Translations under genes and position numbers: made by a program
Shown here: in pieces, positions 1 through 9,600 of the stretch
Position numbering within the stretch: the first letter of the stretch is position 1
Layout of the letters: every line of letters starts with the position of its first letter
Assembly: GCF_013085465.1 (NCBI RefSeq)
Contig: NZ_CP049838.1
Location: 3,596,001-3,660,000, forward strand
Reading direction: 5' to 3'
Source of the DNA: Streptomyces asoensis
GTDB lineage: Bacteria; Actinomycetota; Actinomycetes; Streptomycetales; Streptomycetaceae
Length of the DNA: 64,000 bases
The notes under the pieces: model-generated
Seen by the model: only the letters and a program-made list of their open reading frames with translations
What the model was told of the DNA's origin: nothing
Databases searched by the model: none

Positions 1-78
1 CGACAGACCCACCCGCTGACCGGTGCCACCGGCCAGGATCACTGCGGTGGTACGGGGCTTGGCTATGTGCTGGGACAC
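1..78 (-). CDS. IspD/TarI-type sugar nucleotidyltransferase, N-terminal fragment
   Basis: Only the first 26 codons lie in the window; the rest is beyond the left edge. Reading starts at a GTG at 78 and contains TTAVILAGGTGQRVG, the glycine-rich nucleotide-binding loop that opens IspD/TarI-family cytidylyltransferases. A GGTAGG purine stretch precedes the start. In Streptomyces this N-terminus is typical of the IspD-like enzyme, often paired with a short-chain dehydrogenase, found in wall-polymer clusters, where it would activate a polyol or sugar phosphate with CTP. True IspD of isoprenoid synthesis is the alternative. The neighbouring sulfotransferase-like and PhoD genes favour the wall-polymer role, but 26 residues cannot settle this. 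Confidence 0.7.
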   Translation of the reverse strand, partial: MSQHIAKPRTTAVILAGGTGQRVGLS

Positions 79-326
79 AGAGGACCTACCTTGGGGCGAC
101 AGGGAACGGGGAAATGGTCCCACTTGCGGTTACCGCGATGCAAGGTGAGCGCCGTTCGCTGCAAATGTGCACGCAACCTGGCATTCACCTTGCGTCGCCG
201 ACGATTGCCTAGACACCGACGCGGCTTCCCTGGATGGTCCCGGGAAATCCTGTGAGTTACTCCACAAGAAGTATGTCATTGCCGAGAGTGACGGAGTGAC
301 ACGGACAAGAGCGGCGCCGAACGGCG

Positions 327-1529
327 TCAGTGCCGCCGCAGCCGCTTGAGACAACGGTGCCCGAGAACCCGCACGAGCTCCTTCGACGAGGTCTGGTGCA
401 CCGCGCGCGCCGAGGTCCCGCCGGGCGCCGCGGCCAGCGCGGCGAGTGCCCCGTACAGGGCCTGAGCGGCCACCTCGGGAGCGATCCGGGCCTCCGCCGG
501 CCGTTGCACCTGCACGGCGGGCTTCGGCACAGCGGACAGCAGGGCCGGGTCACCGATCACCCGTACTCCCGTCCGTTCGATCCGGTCGGCCATCTCGGCG
601 CCGATCCCGGTGGCCGCCCGGACGGCCCAGTCGGGTGTGGAGATCCTCACGTCCTGTGAGGTGGGACTGCACGTGTTCTTCATATGCATGACCGCGCCGT
701 TACGAACCAGTAGGGAATAGAGCTCGTCGGGGAGACCATTACCGCGAAATTCCTTGTTGAGGTTGCGCAGCATTTCGGTCTCGGCGAGGGTGAGAGAGCG
801 ATTCGCCGTGTCCGGAACGGGCTGAAGGAGATTCGCGGGCAGTCCGAGCAGCCCCTCGAAGGTGCGCATCAGCCCGCCCCGGTCCCGGTCGTCCACCACG
901 ACGACGGTGACCCGCTCGGCCCCGACCGCCCGCACCCACCGCTCGACCAGCCGGTCGTGCCGGTGCCGACGCCAGAAACTGGGGTTGGGCTTCTCGTAGG
1001 GGGCCTTGCGGAGCATGTGCTCCAGCCACTCCTCGTAGCCCATGCGCAGGCCGTTCTGCACGTACTGCTGCCACTGCGAGGGCATGATCCTCACCAGTGG
1101 GCGCAGGGTGACCAGCACCTGCACCGACTCTCCGCCGAGCTGCTCGACGATCCGCCCGGCGGTCGCGTCGTCCGGGGCGTCGGCGAAGAACTCGCTGCTG
1201 ATCACGGAGGTGCGGCGGCCGGTGGCGTGCACCTGGTCCACGAGCCGCGTCCAGTGCCGCTCGGTGGGCGTGGCGTCGCCGATCATCCCGGTCCGGGAGC
1301 AGGCCGCCAGCACGGCCTGCATGGGGTGTCTGCTCTGCGCCGGGTACGCGACGCCGTACGCCGGCAGCTTCTCCTTCGCCGCGAAGAGGGCGCCCTGGAT
1401 CGAGGTGGTCCCGGTCTTGTGCGGCCCTATGTGCAGCAGGCGGGTGCCGGCGGGCAGCGGGGTGGGTTTCACGAGGGCCGGGGCGCCGTCACTCGTACAG
1501 TCCGTGGGGTTCGTACAGTCCGTCTCCAT
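327..1529 (-). CDS. Sulfotransferase-like P-loop protein
   Basis: About 400 residues. Near the N-terminus is LLHIGPHKTGTTSIQ, the P-loop that binds the 5'-phosphosulfate of PAPS in the sulfotransferase fold. Later motifs include SSEFFADA, a VTLRPL strand and SQWQQYVQNG, the pattern of Streptomyces proteins annotated as hypothetical or sulfotransferase-family near wall-polymer genes. No signal peptide is evident, so the protein is probably cytosolic. The ATG at 1529 was chosen because the 30 extra residues obtained from a GTG at 1619 look unconserved; neither start has a strong ribosome binding site. It probably modifies a sugar or polymer precursor, but substrate and even sulfotransferase activity are unproven. 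Confidence 0.75.
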   Translation of the reverse strand: METDCTNPTDCTSDGAPALVKPTPLPAGTRLLHIGPHKTGTTSIQGALFAAKEKLPAYGVAYPAQSRHPMQAVLAACSRTGMIGDATPTERHWTRLVDQVHATGRRTSVISSEFFADAPDDATAGRIVEQLGGESVQVLVTLRPLVRIMPSQWQQYVQNGLRMGYEEWLEHMLRKAPYEKPNPSFWRRHRHDRLVERWVRAVGAERVTVVVVDDRDRGGLMRTFEGLLGLPANLLQPVPDTANRSLTLAETEMLRNLNKEFRGNGLPDELYSLLVRNGAVMHMKNTCSPTSQDVRISTPDWAVRAATGIGAEMADRIERTGVRVIGDPALLSAVPKPAVQVQRPAEARIAPEVAAQALYGALAALAAAPGGTSARAVHQTSSKELVRVLGHRCLKRLRRH

Positions 1530-1629
1530 GGTCAGAAGACGGTAAGAGGGGTTCCTTAGGGGACGCTGAGAGGAGCCTGGGGCACGGATGAGTCCCGGGC
1601 TCCGGTCGGCGTTTTTCACATCGGGGTTT

Positions 1630-3201
1630 TCACACCCGCCGTACTCCGCTCCTACCGTCGGCCACCCGCAGCTTCGCGAGCGTACGGGCGGTCGCCTTCG
1701 GCTTGAGGACGGTGTCGACGACGCGGACGGTCGCGTCGACGGCGTCGGCGCGGAGGTCGAAGAGGTGGTAGCCGCGGTGGGCGTCGATCAGCTTCCAGTG
1801 CGGGTTGTCGGCCTTCAGCGGGTCCCACTGGGCGTGGAAGGCGGCCTGGTCCTGGTCGCCGTTGCTGGAGATGGACGTGCCGACGAACTCGGCGCCGACG
1901 ACGGCGGAGCCCGGGTCGGCGAAGTCCTTCCTCAGGTCGCTGATCATGCTCAGGTGCCGGTCGCCGCTGAGGACGACCGGGTTGCGGACCGAGGCGAACT
2001 CCGCCAGGAGGGCGTTGCGTTCGACCTGGTAGCCGTCCCAGGCGTCGTAGTACCACTGCTTGCCCGGACCGGCCAGCAGATCGGTCTCCGCCAGCATGAT
2101 CTGCGAGGCGACGAGGTTCCAGCGGGCGCCCGAGCCGTGCAGCGAGTCGAGCAGCCACTGCTTCTGCTCGGCGCCGAGCATGGTGCGCGCGGGGTCCTGG
2201 GCGCCCGCCTGGCCGGTGGCCTGGTCGGTGCGGTACTGCCGGGTGTCCAGCACGTTGAGCCGGGCCAGCCGCCCGAACTGGAAGCGGCGGTGCATGCGGA
2301 TGTGCGGCCCGTCGGGGATCGCGGTGGCCCTGACCGGCATGTGCTCGTAGTACGCCTGGTAGGCCGCGGTCAGCCGGGCCACGAAGGCGTCGTGGGTCTG
2401 CTGCGCGGGATCCTGCGGGATCTCCCCGGCGTAGTCGTTGTCGACCTCGTGGTCGTCGAAGGTGACCACCCAGGGCGCGTGGGCGTGCATACGCTTCAGG
2501 TCGGGGTCGGAGCGGTACTGGGCGTACCGGTTGCGGTACTGCGTGAGCGAGTACGGCTCGCCGCTCCCCTCGTGCCGCCGTACCGCCGAGGCCGAGGGGC
2601 CCGACTCGTAGATGTAGTCGCCGACGAAGAGGACGACGTCCGGGTCCTGCGCCAGCATGTCGGCGTACGGCGTGAAGTAGCCGTGCTGCCAGTTCTGGCA
2701 GGAGGCGAGCGCGATGCGCAGCGGGCCGCCGGAGCTGAGGAGGCCGGGCGCGGTGCGGGTGCGGCCCACCGGCGAAAGCTGGCCGCCGGCCCGGAAGCGG
2801 TACCAGTACACGCTGCCCGGACGGAGCCCTCGCACATCGACGTGAACGCTGTGCCCGTACGCGGACCGGGCCTGGGCGGTGCCCTTGCGGACGGAGCCGG
2901 CGAAGCGCGGGTCGGGCGATATCTCCCACTGCACCGGGACGGTCCGGTCGGGCATGCCGCCGCCGTTCAGCGGGTCCGGTGCGAGCCGGGTCCACAGGAC
3001 GATGCCGTCGGGCAGGGGGTCTCCGGAGGCGACGCCCAGGCTGAACAGCCCGGCGGGCAGCGGCGCTTCGGCCGCGCGGGCGGTGGCGGGCAGCCACAGC
3101 TGGGCGGAGGCGGCGGCACCGACCACGGCGGCACCCGCGGTCAGGAAACGGCGACGGTCGGGGGATGCGGTTCCGTTCGCGGCGGCGCGCTCGGCGGCCA
3201 T
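1630..3201 (-). CDS. phoD: Alkaline phosphatase D family protein, Tat-exported
   Basis: 523 residues, the normal size for PhoD. The N-terminus carries a twin-arginine signal (RRRFLTAGAAVVG, then an ARA-type cleavage region), so folded export by Tat is expected. Metal-site signatures of the Fe/Ca-dependent PhoD family are visible: FVGDYIYE, TFDDHEVDND and LSGDRHLSM. PhoD enzymes are phosphomonoesterases/phosphodiesterases outside the membrane, often under phosphate control, and the Bacillus enzyme degrades teichoic acids, which fits the glycopolymer setting. The ATG at 3201 has an AAGGGAG ribosome binding site eight bases upstream; the longer reading from 3333 adds 44 residues ahead of the signal peptide and was rejected. 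Confidence 0.93.
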   Translation of the reverse strand: MAAERAAANGTASPDRRRFLTAGAAVVGAAASAQLWLPATARAAEAPLPAGLFSLGVASGDPLPDGIVLWTRLAPDPLNGGGMPDRTVPVQWEISPDPRFAGSVRKGTAQARSAYGHSVHVDVRGLRPGSVYWYRFRAGGQLSPVGRTRTAPGLLSSGGPLRIALASCQNWQHGYFTPYADMLAQDPDVVLFVGDYIYESGPSASAVRRHEGSGEPYSLTQYRNRYAQYRSDPDLKRMHAHAPWVVTFDDHEVDNDYAGEIPQDPAQQTHDAFVARLTAAYQAYYEHMPVRATAIPDGPHIRMHRRFQFGRLARLNVLDTRQYRTDQATGQAGAQDPARTMLGAEQKQWLLDSLHGSGARWNLVASQIMLAETDLLAGPGKQWYYDAWDGYQVERNALLAEFASVRNPVVLSGDRHLSMISDLRKDFADPGSAVVGAEFVGTSISSNGDQDQAAFHAQWDPLKADNPHWKLIDAHRGYHLFDLRADAVDATVRVVDTVLKPKATARTLAKLRVADGRSGVRRV

Positions 3202-3359
3202 CGGTGAACTCCCTTGCCTCGCTGGTCTCTTGGACCTTCGGAAGCTCCCACGGCTGGGCGGTCGACCCGCCGAACTCCAGGCTTCACGTGCATGACAAGT
3301 GAGAGGACAGCGGAGTCGGGCAGCGGGCGCCACCGCTCACCCGCTCCGCCACGGAGCAC

Positions 3360-3815
3360 TCAGGGCATCGTCTGGTACGCGGGCGGAGTCTTGTCCGATA
3401 CGCCGTTGTAAGTGATGCCTCCCCAGCCGACGTTCTCGCCGGAGATGTAGGGCGACGTCTCGCCGTAACAGGCGAGGAGCTGTCCAGCCGGGAGCACCTT
3501 TTCGACACAGTGGGCGTCGGGGTCGACATCCCATGCGGAATGCACGTACGAGCTCGTCATGGTGATGTTGACCGTGGCGTTGTTCCGGACGAGAAGGACC
3601 GCCTGCATGGTGTCGTTGCTGTGGTTGATGACCAGACAGGTCTGGAAGATCACTTTGGTGGACACCGAGTGGTTGTCGGTGCCCCCGCACACACTGTCGT
3701 CAGGCCGCACCCATGCCTGCCAATTGGGCGCGGCCGAAGCCGGACCGACCGCCATGGCAGCCGCCCCGAAGGTGACAGCGGCCACGGTCAGGAACCTGCG
3801 GATTGGACGACGCAT
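3360..3815 (-). CDS. Small secreted protein of unknown function
   Basis: 151 residues with a clear Sec-type signal peptide: MRRPIRR, a hydrophobic alanine-rich stretch, then PASAAPN as the likely cleavage region. The mature part of about 122 residues has four cysteines (CGG, QTCL, AHCVE, LACYG) and resembles a small beta-rich exported protein. GAGGGAG lies just upstream of the ATG. It sits between phoD and the obg operon with its own spacing, so it is probably monocistronic. I do not recognise the family; the even number of cysteines suggests two disulfides. No function can be assigned. Confidence 0.8.
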   Translation of the reverse strand: MRRPIRRFLTVAAVTFGAAAMAVGPASAAPNWQAWVRPDDSVCGGTDNHSVSTKVIFQTCLVINHSNDTMQAVLLVRNNATVNITMTSSYVHSAWDVDPDAHCVEKVLPAGQLLACYGETSPYISGENVGWGGITYNGVSDKTPPAYQTMP

Positions 3816-3967
3816 GTGCTCTCCCTCGCTACACGGACATGTCCGGGCTCCTGGCGCGGCGTGACGTGCGCCCAGCCGGTCGGCCCCTTGATCATGATCT
3901 CCTCGCCAGGAGGATCATGCCCACATCAAATCGGGCCAATATCCGGAGCGGCGCGAGCAACAGGAAA

Positions 3968-4006
3968 CGGCGAGGCGGGATCCCTGGAACAGGGCCCGCC
4001 TCGCCG
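3968..4006 (-). terminator. Terminator of the rplU-rpmA-obg operon
   Basis: A 12-bp perfect stem (cggcgaggcggg with cccgcctcgccg) encloses a second 5-bp stem (ccctg-gaa-caggg). It lies 28 bases after the obg stop codon. There is no T-run, as is common in Streptomyces. Confidence 0.85.
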
Positions 4007-4033
4007 CTTCCGTACGATCGCCGAGGGACTGAA

Positions 4034-5470
4034 CTAGAAGGGCTCGAAGCCCTCGAACTCCTGGGTCGCCTCGTCGCGTTCGGCCTGCTTGTCCCGGCGG
4101 CGCTGGGTCGCGGGACGCGGCTCCTCGAAGCGGTGGTCCTCGCCCCGTCGGCCGAGCATCTCGGCGCCGGCCGTCACCGACGGCTCCCAGTCGAAGACGA
4201 CCGCGTTGTCCTCGGGGCCGATGGCGACGCCGTCGCCACCGCGGGCGCCCGCCTTCATCAGCGCGTCCTCCACGCCGAGGCGGTTGAGCCGGTCGGCGAG
4301 ATAGCCGACGGCCTCGTCGTTGTTGAAGTCGGTCTGGCGCACCCAGCGTTCGGGCTTCTCGCCCCGGACGCGGAACAGACCGTCCTCCTCCAGCGTGACC
4401 GTGAAGCCGGTGTCGTCGACCGCCTTCGGACGGATGACGATCCGGGTCGCCTCCTCCTTCGGCTTGGCCGCGCGCGCCGCGCCCACCATCTCGGCGAGCG
4501 CGAAGGACAGCTCCTTCAGGCCCAGGTGGGCGACCGCGGACACCTCGAAGACGCGGTAGCCGCGCGCCTCCAGATCCGGGCGGACCATCTCGGCGAGGTC
4601 CTTGCCGTCCGGTACGTCGATCTTGTTCAGCACCACGAGCCGCGGCCGGTTGCCGAGGCCGCCGTACTGCTTGAGCTCCTCCTCGATGATGTCGAGGTCG
4701 GAGAGCGGGTCGCGCTCGGACTCCAGGGTCGCCGTGTCCAGGACGTGCACGAGGACGCTGCACCGCTCGACGTGGCGCAGGAACTCCAGACCGAGGCCCT
4801 TGCCCTGGCTGGCGCCCGGGATCAGGCCCGGCACGTCGGCGATCGTGTAGACCGTGGAGCCGGCCGTCACCACACCCAGGTTCGGGACCAGGGTCGTGAA
4901 CGGGTAGTCCGCGATCTTCGGCTTGGCGGCGGACAGGACCGAGATCAGCGAGGACTTGCCCGCGCTCGGGTAGCCGACGAGGGCCACGTCGGCGACCGTC
5001 TTCAGCTCCAGGACGATGTCCTGAAGGTCACCGGGCACGCCGAGCAGCGCGAAGCCGGGCGCCTTGCGGCGGGCCGAGGACAGCGCCGCGTTGCCGAGGC
5101 CGCCGCGACCGCCCTGGGCGGCGATGTACGAGGTGCCGTGACCGACCAGGTCCGCCAGCACGTTGCCGGCCTTGTCCTGGATGACGGTGCCGTCCGGGAC
5201 CGGCAGGATCAGGTCCTGGCCGTCCTTGCCGGAGCGGTTGCCGCCCTCGCCGGGCTTGCCGTTCGTGGCGTTGCGGTGGGGCTTGTGGTGGTAGTCGAGG
5301 AGCGTGGTGACCGACTGGTCGACGACCAGGATCACATCGCCGCCACGGCCGCCGTTGCCGCCGTCCGGGCCGCCGAGCGGCTTGAACTTCTCACGGTGGA
5401 CGGAGGCACAGCCGTGGCCTCCGTTACCCGCGGCGACATGCAGTTCGACGCGGTCCACGAAGGTGGTCAT
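4034..5470 (-). CDS. obg: Obg (CgtA) ribosome-associated GTPase
   Basis: 478 residues, the same length as S. coelicolor Obg. Domains in order: the glycine-rich Obg fold ([24 protein letters not shown], about residues 1-155); the GTPase domain with G1 [10 protein letters not shown]3 DVPGLI and G4 NKID (about 160-335); and a C-terminal OCT domain. A charged tail ([16 protein letters not shown]) ends the protein. Obg links ribosome assembly and GTP level to growth and, in Streptomyces, to the onset of differentiation. The ATG at 5470 is preceded by GGAGG at good spacing; an in-frame ATG at 5488 overlaps that site and is unlikely. It is the last gene of the operon with rplU and rpmA. Confidence 0.97.
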   Translation of the reverse strand: MTTFVDRVELHVAAGNGGHGCASVHREKFKPLGGPDGGNGGRGGDVILVVDQSVTTLLDYHHKPHRNATNGKPGEGGNRSGKDGQDLILPVPDGTVIQDKAGNVLADLVGHGTSYIAAQGGRGGLGNAALSSARRKAPGFALLGVPGDLQDIVLELKTVADVALVGYPSAGKSSLISVLSAAKPKIADYPFTTLVPNLGVVTAGSTVYTIADVPGLIPGASQGKGLGLEFLRHVERCSVLVHVLDTATLESERDPLSDLDIIEEELKQYGGLGNRPRLVVLNKIDVPDGKDLAEMVRPDLEARGYRVFEVSAVAHLGLKELSFALAEMVGAARAAKPKEEATRIVIRPKAVDDTGFTVTLEEDGLFRVRGEKPERWVRQTDFNNDEAVGYLADRLNRLGVEDALMKAGARGGDGVAIGPEDNAVVFDWEPSVTAGAEMLGRRGEDHRFEEPRPATQRRRDKQAERDEATQEFEGFEPF

Positions 5471-5529
5471 GGTGGGTGCCTCCAGCACTACGAAAACGTA
5501 AGGAACTATCTACTGCTCTAACACGCGAA

Positions 5530-5569
5530 AGGCGGACCCGCCTTCCCGGAAGGGAAGTGAGGTCCGCCT
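5530..5569 (-). terminator. Hairpin between rpmA and obg
   Basis: A 9-bp stem (aggcggacc with ggtccgcct) encloses an inner stem (cttccc-ggaa-gggaag). It may be a partial terminator or attenuator that lowers obg expression relative to the two ribosomal protein genes, or an RNA-stability element. No U-run is present, so termination is an inference. Confidence 0.5.
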
Positions 5570-5605
5570 CGCGAAATGTTCGGTCGAAGCCGTGAATCAG
5601 AGGAT

Positions 5606-5860
5606 TCAGGCGACCGGAACGATGTTCACGACCTTGCGGCCACGGTGGGTACCGAACTCCACCGCACCGGCGTTCAGCGCGAACAGCGTGTCGTCGCCGC
5701 CACGGCCGACGCCCGCACCGGGGTGGAAGTGGGTGCCGCGCTGGCGGACCAGGATCTCACCCGCGTTGACGACCTGACCGCCGAAGCGCTTCACGCCGAG
5801 CCGCTGGGCATTGGAGTCGCGACCGTTCCGGGTGGACGATGCGCCCTTCTTGTGTGCCAT
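5606..5860 (-). CDS. rpmA: 50S ribosomal protein L27
   Basis: 84 residues with the L27 signature [20 protein letters not shown] and [17 protein letters not shown]. The N-terminal tail reaches the peptidyl-transferase centre of the 50S subunit. It begins directly with MAHKKG, so it is the form without the N-terminal extension that Firmicutes must cleave. It starts 14 bases after the rplU stop and is co-transcribed with it. Length and sequence are normal. Confidence 0.98.
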   Translation of the reverse strand: MAHKKGASSTRNGRDSNAQRLGVKRFGGQVVNAGEILVRQRGTHFHPGAGVGRGGDDTLFALNAGAVEFGTHRGRKVVNIVPVA

Positions 5861-5874
5861 GTCTCCTCAGTCCC

Positions 5875-6195
5875 TTACTTCGCAGCCGCGGGGATCTCAG
5901 TGACCTTGATCGCCGTGTACTGCTGGCGGTGGCCCTGACGACGGCGGTAACCGGTCTTGTTCTTGTAGCGAAGGATGTCGATCTTGACGCCCTTGTGGTG
6001 GTCCACGACCTCGGCCTGGACCTTGATGCCGGCCAGCACCCACGGGTCGCTGGTCACAGCGTCGCCGTCGACAACGAGCAGGGTCGAGAGCTCGACCGTG
6101 TCGCCAACCTTGGCAGTGGAAATCTTGTCAACCTCAACGATGTCACCGACAGCAACCTTGTGCTGGCGGCCACCGCTGCGCACGATGGCGTACAC
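5875..6195 (-). CDS. rplU: 50S ribosomal protein L21
   Basis: 106 residues reading [14 protein letters not shown] from a GTG at 6195, with the L21 end motif [16 protein letters not shown]21 binds 23S rRNA and is first in the rplU-rpmA-obg operon. The GTG was preferred because the conserved family start is (M)[10 protein letters not shown], and GAGAG lies upstream; the longer open frame to 6330 reads unconserved sequence. The preceding 220 bases hold its leader and promoter. No convincing -35/-10 pair was found there, although TTGACG appears on the minus strand near 6325. Confidence 0.97.
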   Translation of the reverse strand: MYAIVRSGGRQHKVAVGDIVEVDKISTAKVGDTVELSTLLVVDGDAVTSDPWVLAGIKVQAEVVDHHKGVKIDILRYKNKTGYRRRQGHRQQYTAIKVTEIPAAAK

Positions 6196-6354
6196 GCGGA
6201 TCTCACTCTCTCGCTCTGGGACGGCATCCCCGCAGTCCAGCCGCCCGGGAACGAACACGGACGGCCTCTCCCGGCCACCTAGGTACCGGTACCCGGGAGG
6301 AAGAGGGTTTACGGAGATGTGGCACGTCAACCGACACGCCGAGGGACAAGGCTA

Positions 6355-6388
6355 CGGGGCCCGGCTTGAGGGGTCAAACCGGGCCCCG
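6355..6388 (-). terminator. Terminator after the first RHS/immunity pair
   Basis: A 10-bp perfect stem (cggggcccgg with ccgggccccg) continues inward after one mismatch as ttga/tcaa with a gggg loop. It lies about 30 bases beyond the stop of the small gene at 6416 and upstream of rplU, so it insulates the ribosomal operon from toxin-island transcription. Confidence 0.75.
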
Positions 6389-6415
6389 GGAGCACTCGCT
6401 CAGGTGAGGGACGGC

Positions 6416-6649
6416 TCAGGTCGGCGAGCGCCGAAGCCGTGCCGCTTCCTCCCTGTTCCTGGTGGCGGCGTCTCTCGCCTGAACCCGATCCGTCTCATGG
6501 ATCAGGTGTTCCGCGAGGGACTCCAGAGCGACCGCCATCCTCTCGTGCCAGTCGACGGACTCCGCCGCCTCAGCGGATGCGAGCGGCTTTTGAGCACGTA
6601 CCGCCCGAAAGTCACGCAGAGCGCTTCGAAGCTCGTCCGGAATGGTCAT
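6416..6649 (-). CDS. Small protein after the first RHS toxin, candidate immunity protein
   Basis: 77 residues from an ATG at 6649, two bases after the stop codon of the RHS gene; AAGGGA at the end of that gene serves as ribosome binding site, so translation is coupled. The sequence (MTIPDELRSALRDFRAV, then VDWHERMAVALESLAEHL) looks wholly helical and acidic to neutral, has no signal peptide, and ends in an Arg-rich tail. I do not recognise the family. Position directly behind a polymorphic toxin is the classic place for the cognate cytosolic antidote, so immunity is a reasonable inference. It could instead be an unrelated helical protein. Confidence 0.6.
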   Translation of the reverse strand: MTIPDELRSALRDFRAVRAQKPLASAEAAESVDWHERMAVALESLAEHLIHETDRVQARDAATRNREEAARLRRSPT

Positions 6650-6651
6650 CG

Positions 6652-9600
6652 CTATCCCTTGCCTCCGATCAGCGGGAGGAGGCGAGTGCAGGCGGGACAC
6701 GGCCCCAGCAGCTCGCCATGTTCGTCCAGCGGGAAGGCATTGCCTCTCGCGCCTCCCCCGATCTTCACCGACTGAAACGTCGCGCCCTCCAGTGCCTGGA
6801 AGTTCTCCAGCTGGACGGCACAGCCGACCTCACCGCAGCCTCCATGGTGACCGGACTGAGCCACGGCCCTGGCCGTCTTCTCCGGCATGCCACCGGTTCG
6901 CGAGTCCTGGGCGTAGGAGTAGACCGTGTGCTTTCCGTCTGCCGATGTCGCCTTGGTGGCGACGTTCGGACGAATCGACGAGTCGATGCTCAGCGCGTCG
7001 TCGGCGAAGTCGAGGAGGTCGTCGTCTGCATCACCGCAGTTATGGACGAGAAGGGCCGTGCTGCCCGCCGTCACGTAGTACGTATGGACGTCCGCGACCG
7101 TCAGGTCGTGGGTGCGCCGGCGCTGGTCGAAGGCGCGGACGGCCGTGAGTTCGACCGCGTCGCCGTTCGCCGTGTGCAGGCGCATGCCCGGCTTCAGATC
7201 GCCCGCCTCGATCCAAGCCCGCTCGGAGTCGGACCAGAAGGGGTGGGTCGTGGTGGAGACCAGGGACTCGGACGTTCCCGGCTCACTCCTGATCGTCAGG
7301 TCGACGAAGTGCTTGTCGTCCTCGGTGACGATGGTGCCGACGACCTCACGGACCGTCGTACCGCCCGACTCCGGGTCAGTGACGGTGATCTTGTCACCGA
7401 GCTTCACCTTTTCGATCGGCTTGGTCTTGCCGTTGCCGAGCAGCACCTTGGTGCCGGGCAGGAAGCTGTGCTTACCCTTGATCGGGCAGGTGCCGGCGTC
7501 CTCGGTCTTCTTGCGTTTCTTGAGGGCCGCCGCGGCCTTCTTCCTGACGTCCGCCAACTTCTCTGCGGCCTTGGAGAGTCCGAGCTTCGCCCGGCCCACC
7601 GCCTTGTTGGCGTTCCACAGGCTCTTGGCGCCGCCGATCAGGTCCCCGACCAGGTTGGTGACCCGCTTGGCGAGTTTGAGGCCCTTGGCCCACTTCCACG
7701 GCGCCCCGTACTTGGCGAGGATCTTGCCCGCCAGGCCGCCCGCGAAGCTGCCTGCGATGTTGAGCAGCGTTTCGCCGCAGGAACCGACGTCACCCGTGGA
7801 AATACAGTCCAGGGCCGCGTCCACACCGAGAATGTCTCGGGCAATCTTGACCAGGGCCTTGCCCGCGGACTTGATGCGCTGCTTGGCGGAGGACTGCTGC
7901 TGTTGCGCGGCCGCCACGTCGCCGGACGCCTTGCTGACTTCCGACTGCGCCTTGGAGACCTCCGGGTCGGTGTCGGTGACGGGGATGCCGCCACGGCACT
8001 CGATAAGGCCCTCCCGGCACTCCGGGACGATCATGCCGCTGGGGTCGGCGTGTGTGACCGGGGAGTTGTTGGCGTAGGCGTAGCCGTTGATCTGCTGCGG
8101 CTGGGTGTAGTCGATGATCGGGTCGACGGAGATGAACTTGCCGATCACCGAGTCGTACTCGCGCGCCCCCAGATGGGTCAGGCCGGTCGAGGCATCGATC
8201 GTGCCGCCGACATAGCCCTTCTCCCCCGGCCAGGTGCCGGTCTTCTCGCCGCGGTCGACACCGAAGGGGTCGAAGCGGCGCTGGGAGACGGCCCCGGTGA
8301 CCGAGTCGATCGCCACCTCGCCCGTGCCGTGATGGTCAGAGGCAACGAAGGAGAGCTTCGCCGCGGTGCGGACCGCGACGGTCTGTCCGGCGTAGTCGTA
8401 GTAGCGGGTGGCCTCCTTCTTGGTTCCGTCGGCCGACAACTTCAGCTCGGTGCCCGGCAGGTAGACAGTGGTCCCGGAGGGGTCCTTGCGCTGCACCCTG
8501 TTGCCGGTCACGTCGTACAGATAGTTCGTCTGCGAACCGCCCGCCTCCGTGACCTTGCTCAGCGCACCGGAGTCGTCCCAGCTGAGAACCTGGGCGTTGC
8601 CGCCGATGGTGCGCTTGGTGGTGTTGCCGGAGTCGTCGTACTCGTACGACGACTGCCTGTCCCCGGTCGGGGTGTTCTCGGTGACCTTGGTGACCTGGTG
8701 CGGTCCGTCGCCGAGGGCGCCCGCGCCGCCGTACTCGTAGCTGCGGGTGATGTTGTTCGCCGCGTTGAGACCGGTGTCGTGGTTGGTCTCCGAGGTCCGG
8801 TTGCCGATGGCGTCGGTCTCGTACGACTTCCAGTACGGGGCCGGACCGCCCAGCGTGCTCGAACCGGCAGCGGCGTCACAGGCCGTGGGCCCGGTGCCGT
8901 CCACCGGCGTGGTGGAGCCGCGGGTCCCGGAGCCGGCCGCGGTCGTCGCGGTGGCCGCCGGGGTCCAGGCGTCCGACAGGCGCTGCCGGCTGTCGTAGGC
9001 GAAGCACTGCACGTCCGGCGAAGCGGAGTTCGCCGAGTCCGCGATCGACAGGACGTTGCCCGCCTGGTCGTAGGAGTAGTACGAGTCCTTCGCCGGGGCG
9101 GTCGCGCCGTAGACGTCGACCAGCGACCGGGTCAGCCGGTCGGTGCCCTTCTCATAACCGAAGGTCTGCCAGACCTTCTTGCCGCTGCCCGAAGACAGTT
9201 CCAGCTGCTGGAGCTGACTGGTCCTGGAGTAGACGGTGTTGGTGACATAGGAGGTGCTGCCCGTCATCGTCATGGGACGTTGGAGGGCGTCGTACGTGTA
9301 CGTCACCGCCTCCGCCGGCAGGTCGCCGATGGCCGGCAGGCCGGTGGTCTGTAGCGTGCCGTCCCGGTTGTAGGTCTGCGAGTAGACGTACGTTCCGGCC
9401 AGGGAACCCTGAGAGGCGGGGACCTGGTAGGCGGTCTTCAGCGGGCGGTAGAACTCGTCCATCGACTGAACGGCCGTGGCGAAGTACTCCGTCGGCGAGG
9501 TGTAGCTGAGCGTGCCGTAGACCTGGCCCAGCCAGCCCGCCTTGTCGTACTTCGTCTCCGTCAGCTTGGTACCCGTGTCGGCGTCACCCGACCAGGTCGC

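Noticed and set aside
79..326. Short frames in the gap after the left-edge gene
   Set aside because: They overlap on both strands, lack ribosome binding sites and show no recognisable protein features; the gap most likely holds the promoter and leader of the edge gene.
6282..6293. Palindrome ggtaccggtacc upstream of rplU as an operator
   Set aside because: It is short, consists of overlapping restriction-type palindromes, and has no linked promoter signal; chance is sufficient.
7036..7500. Intein in the RHS proteins
   Set aside because: The HINT fold is shared with inteins, but there is no extein behind it that would need splicing; pretoxin HINT domains before C-terminal toxins are the better explanation.
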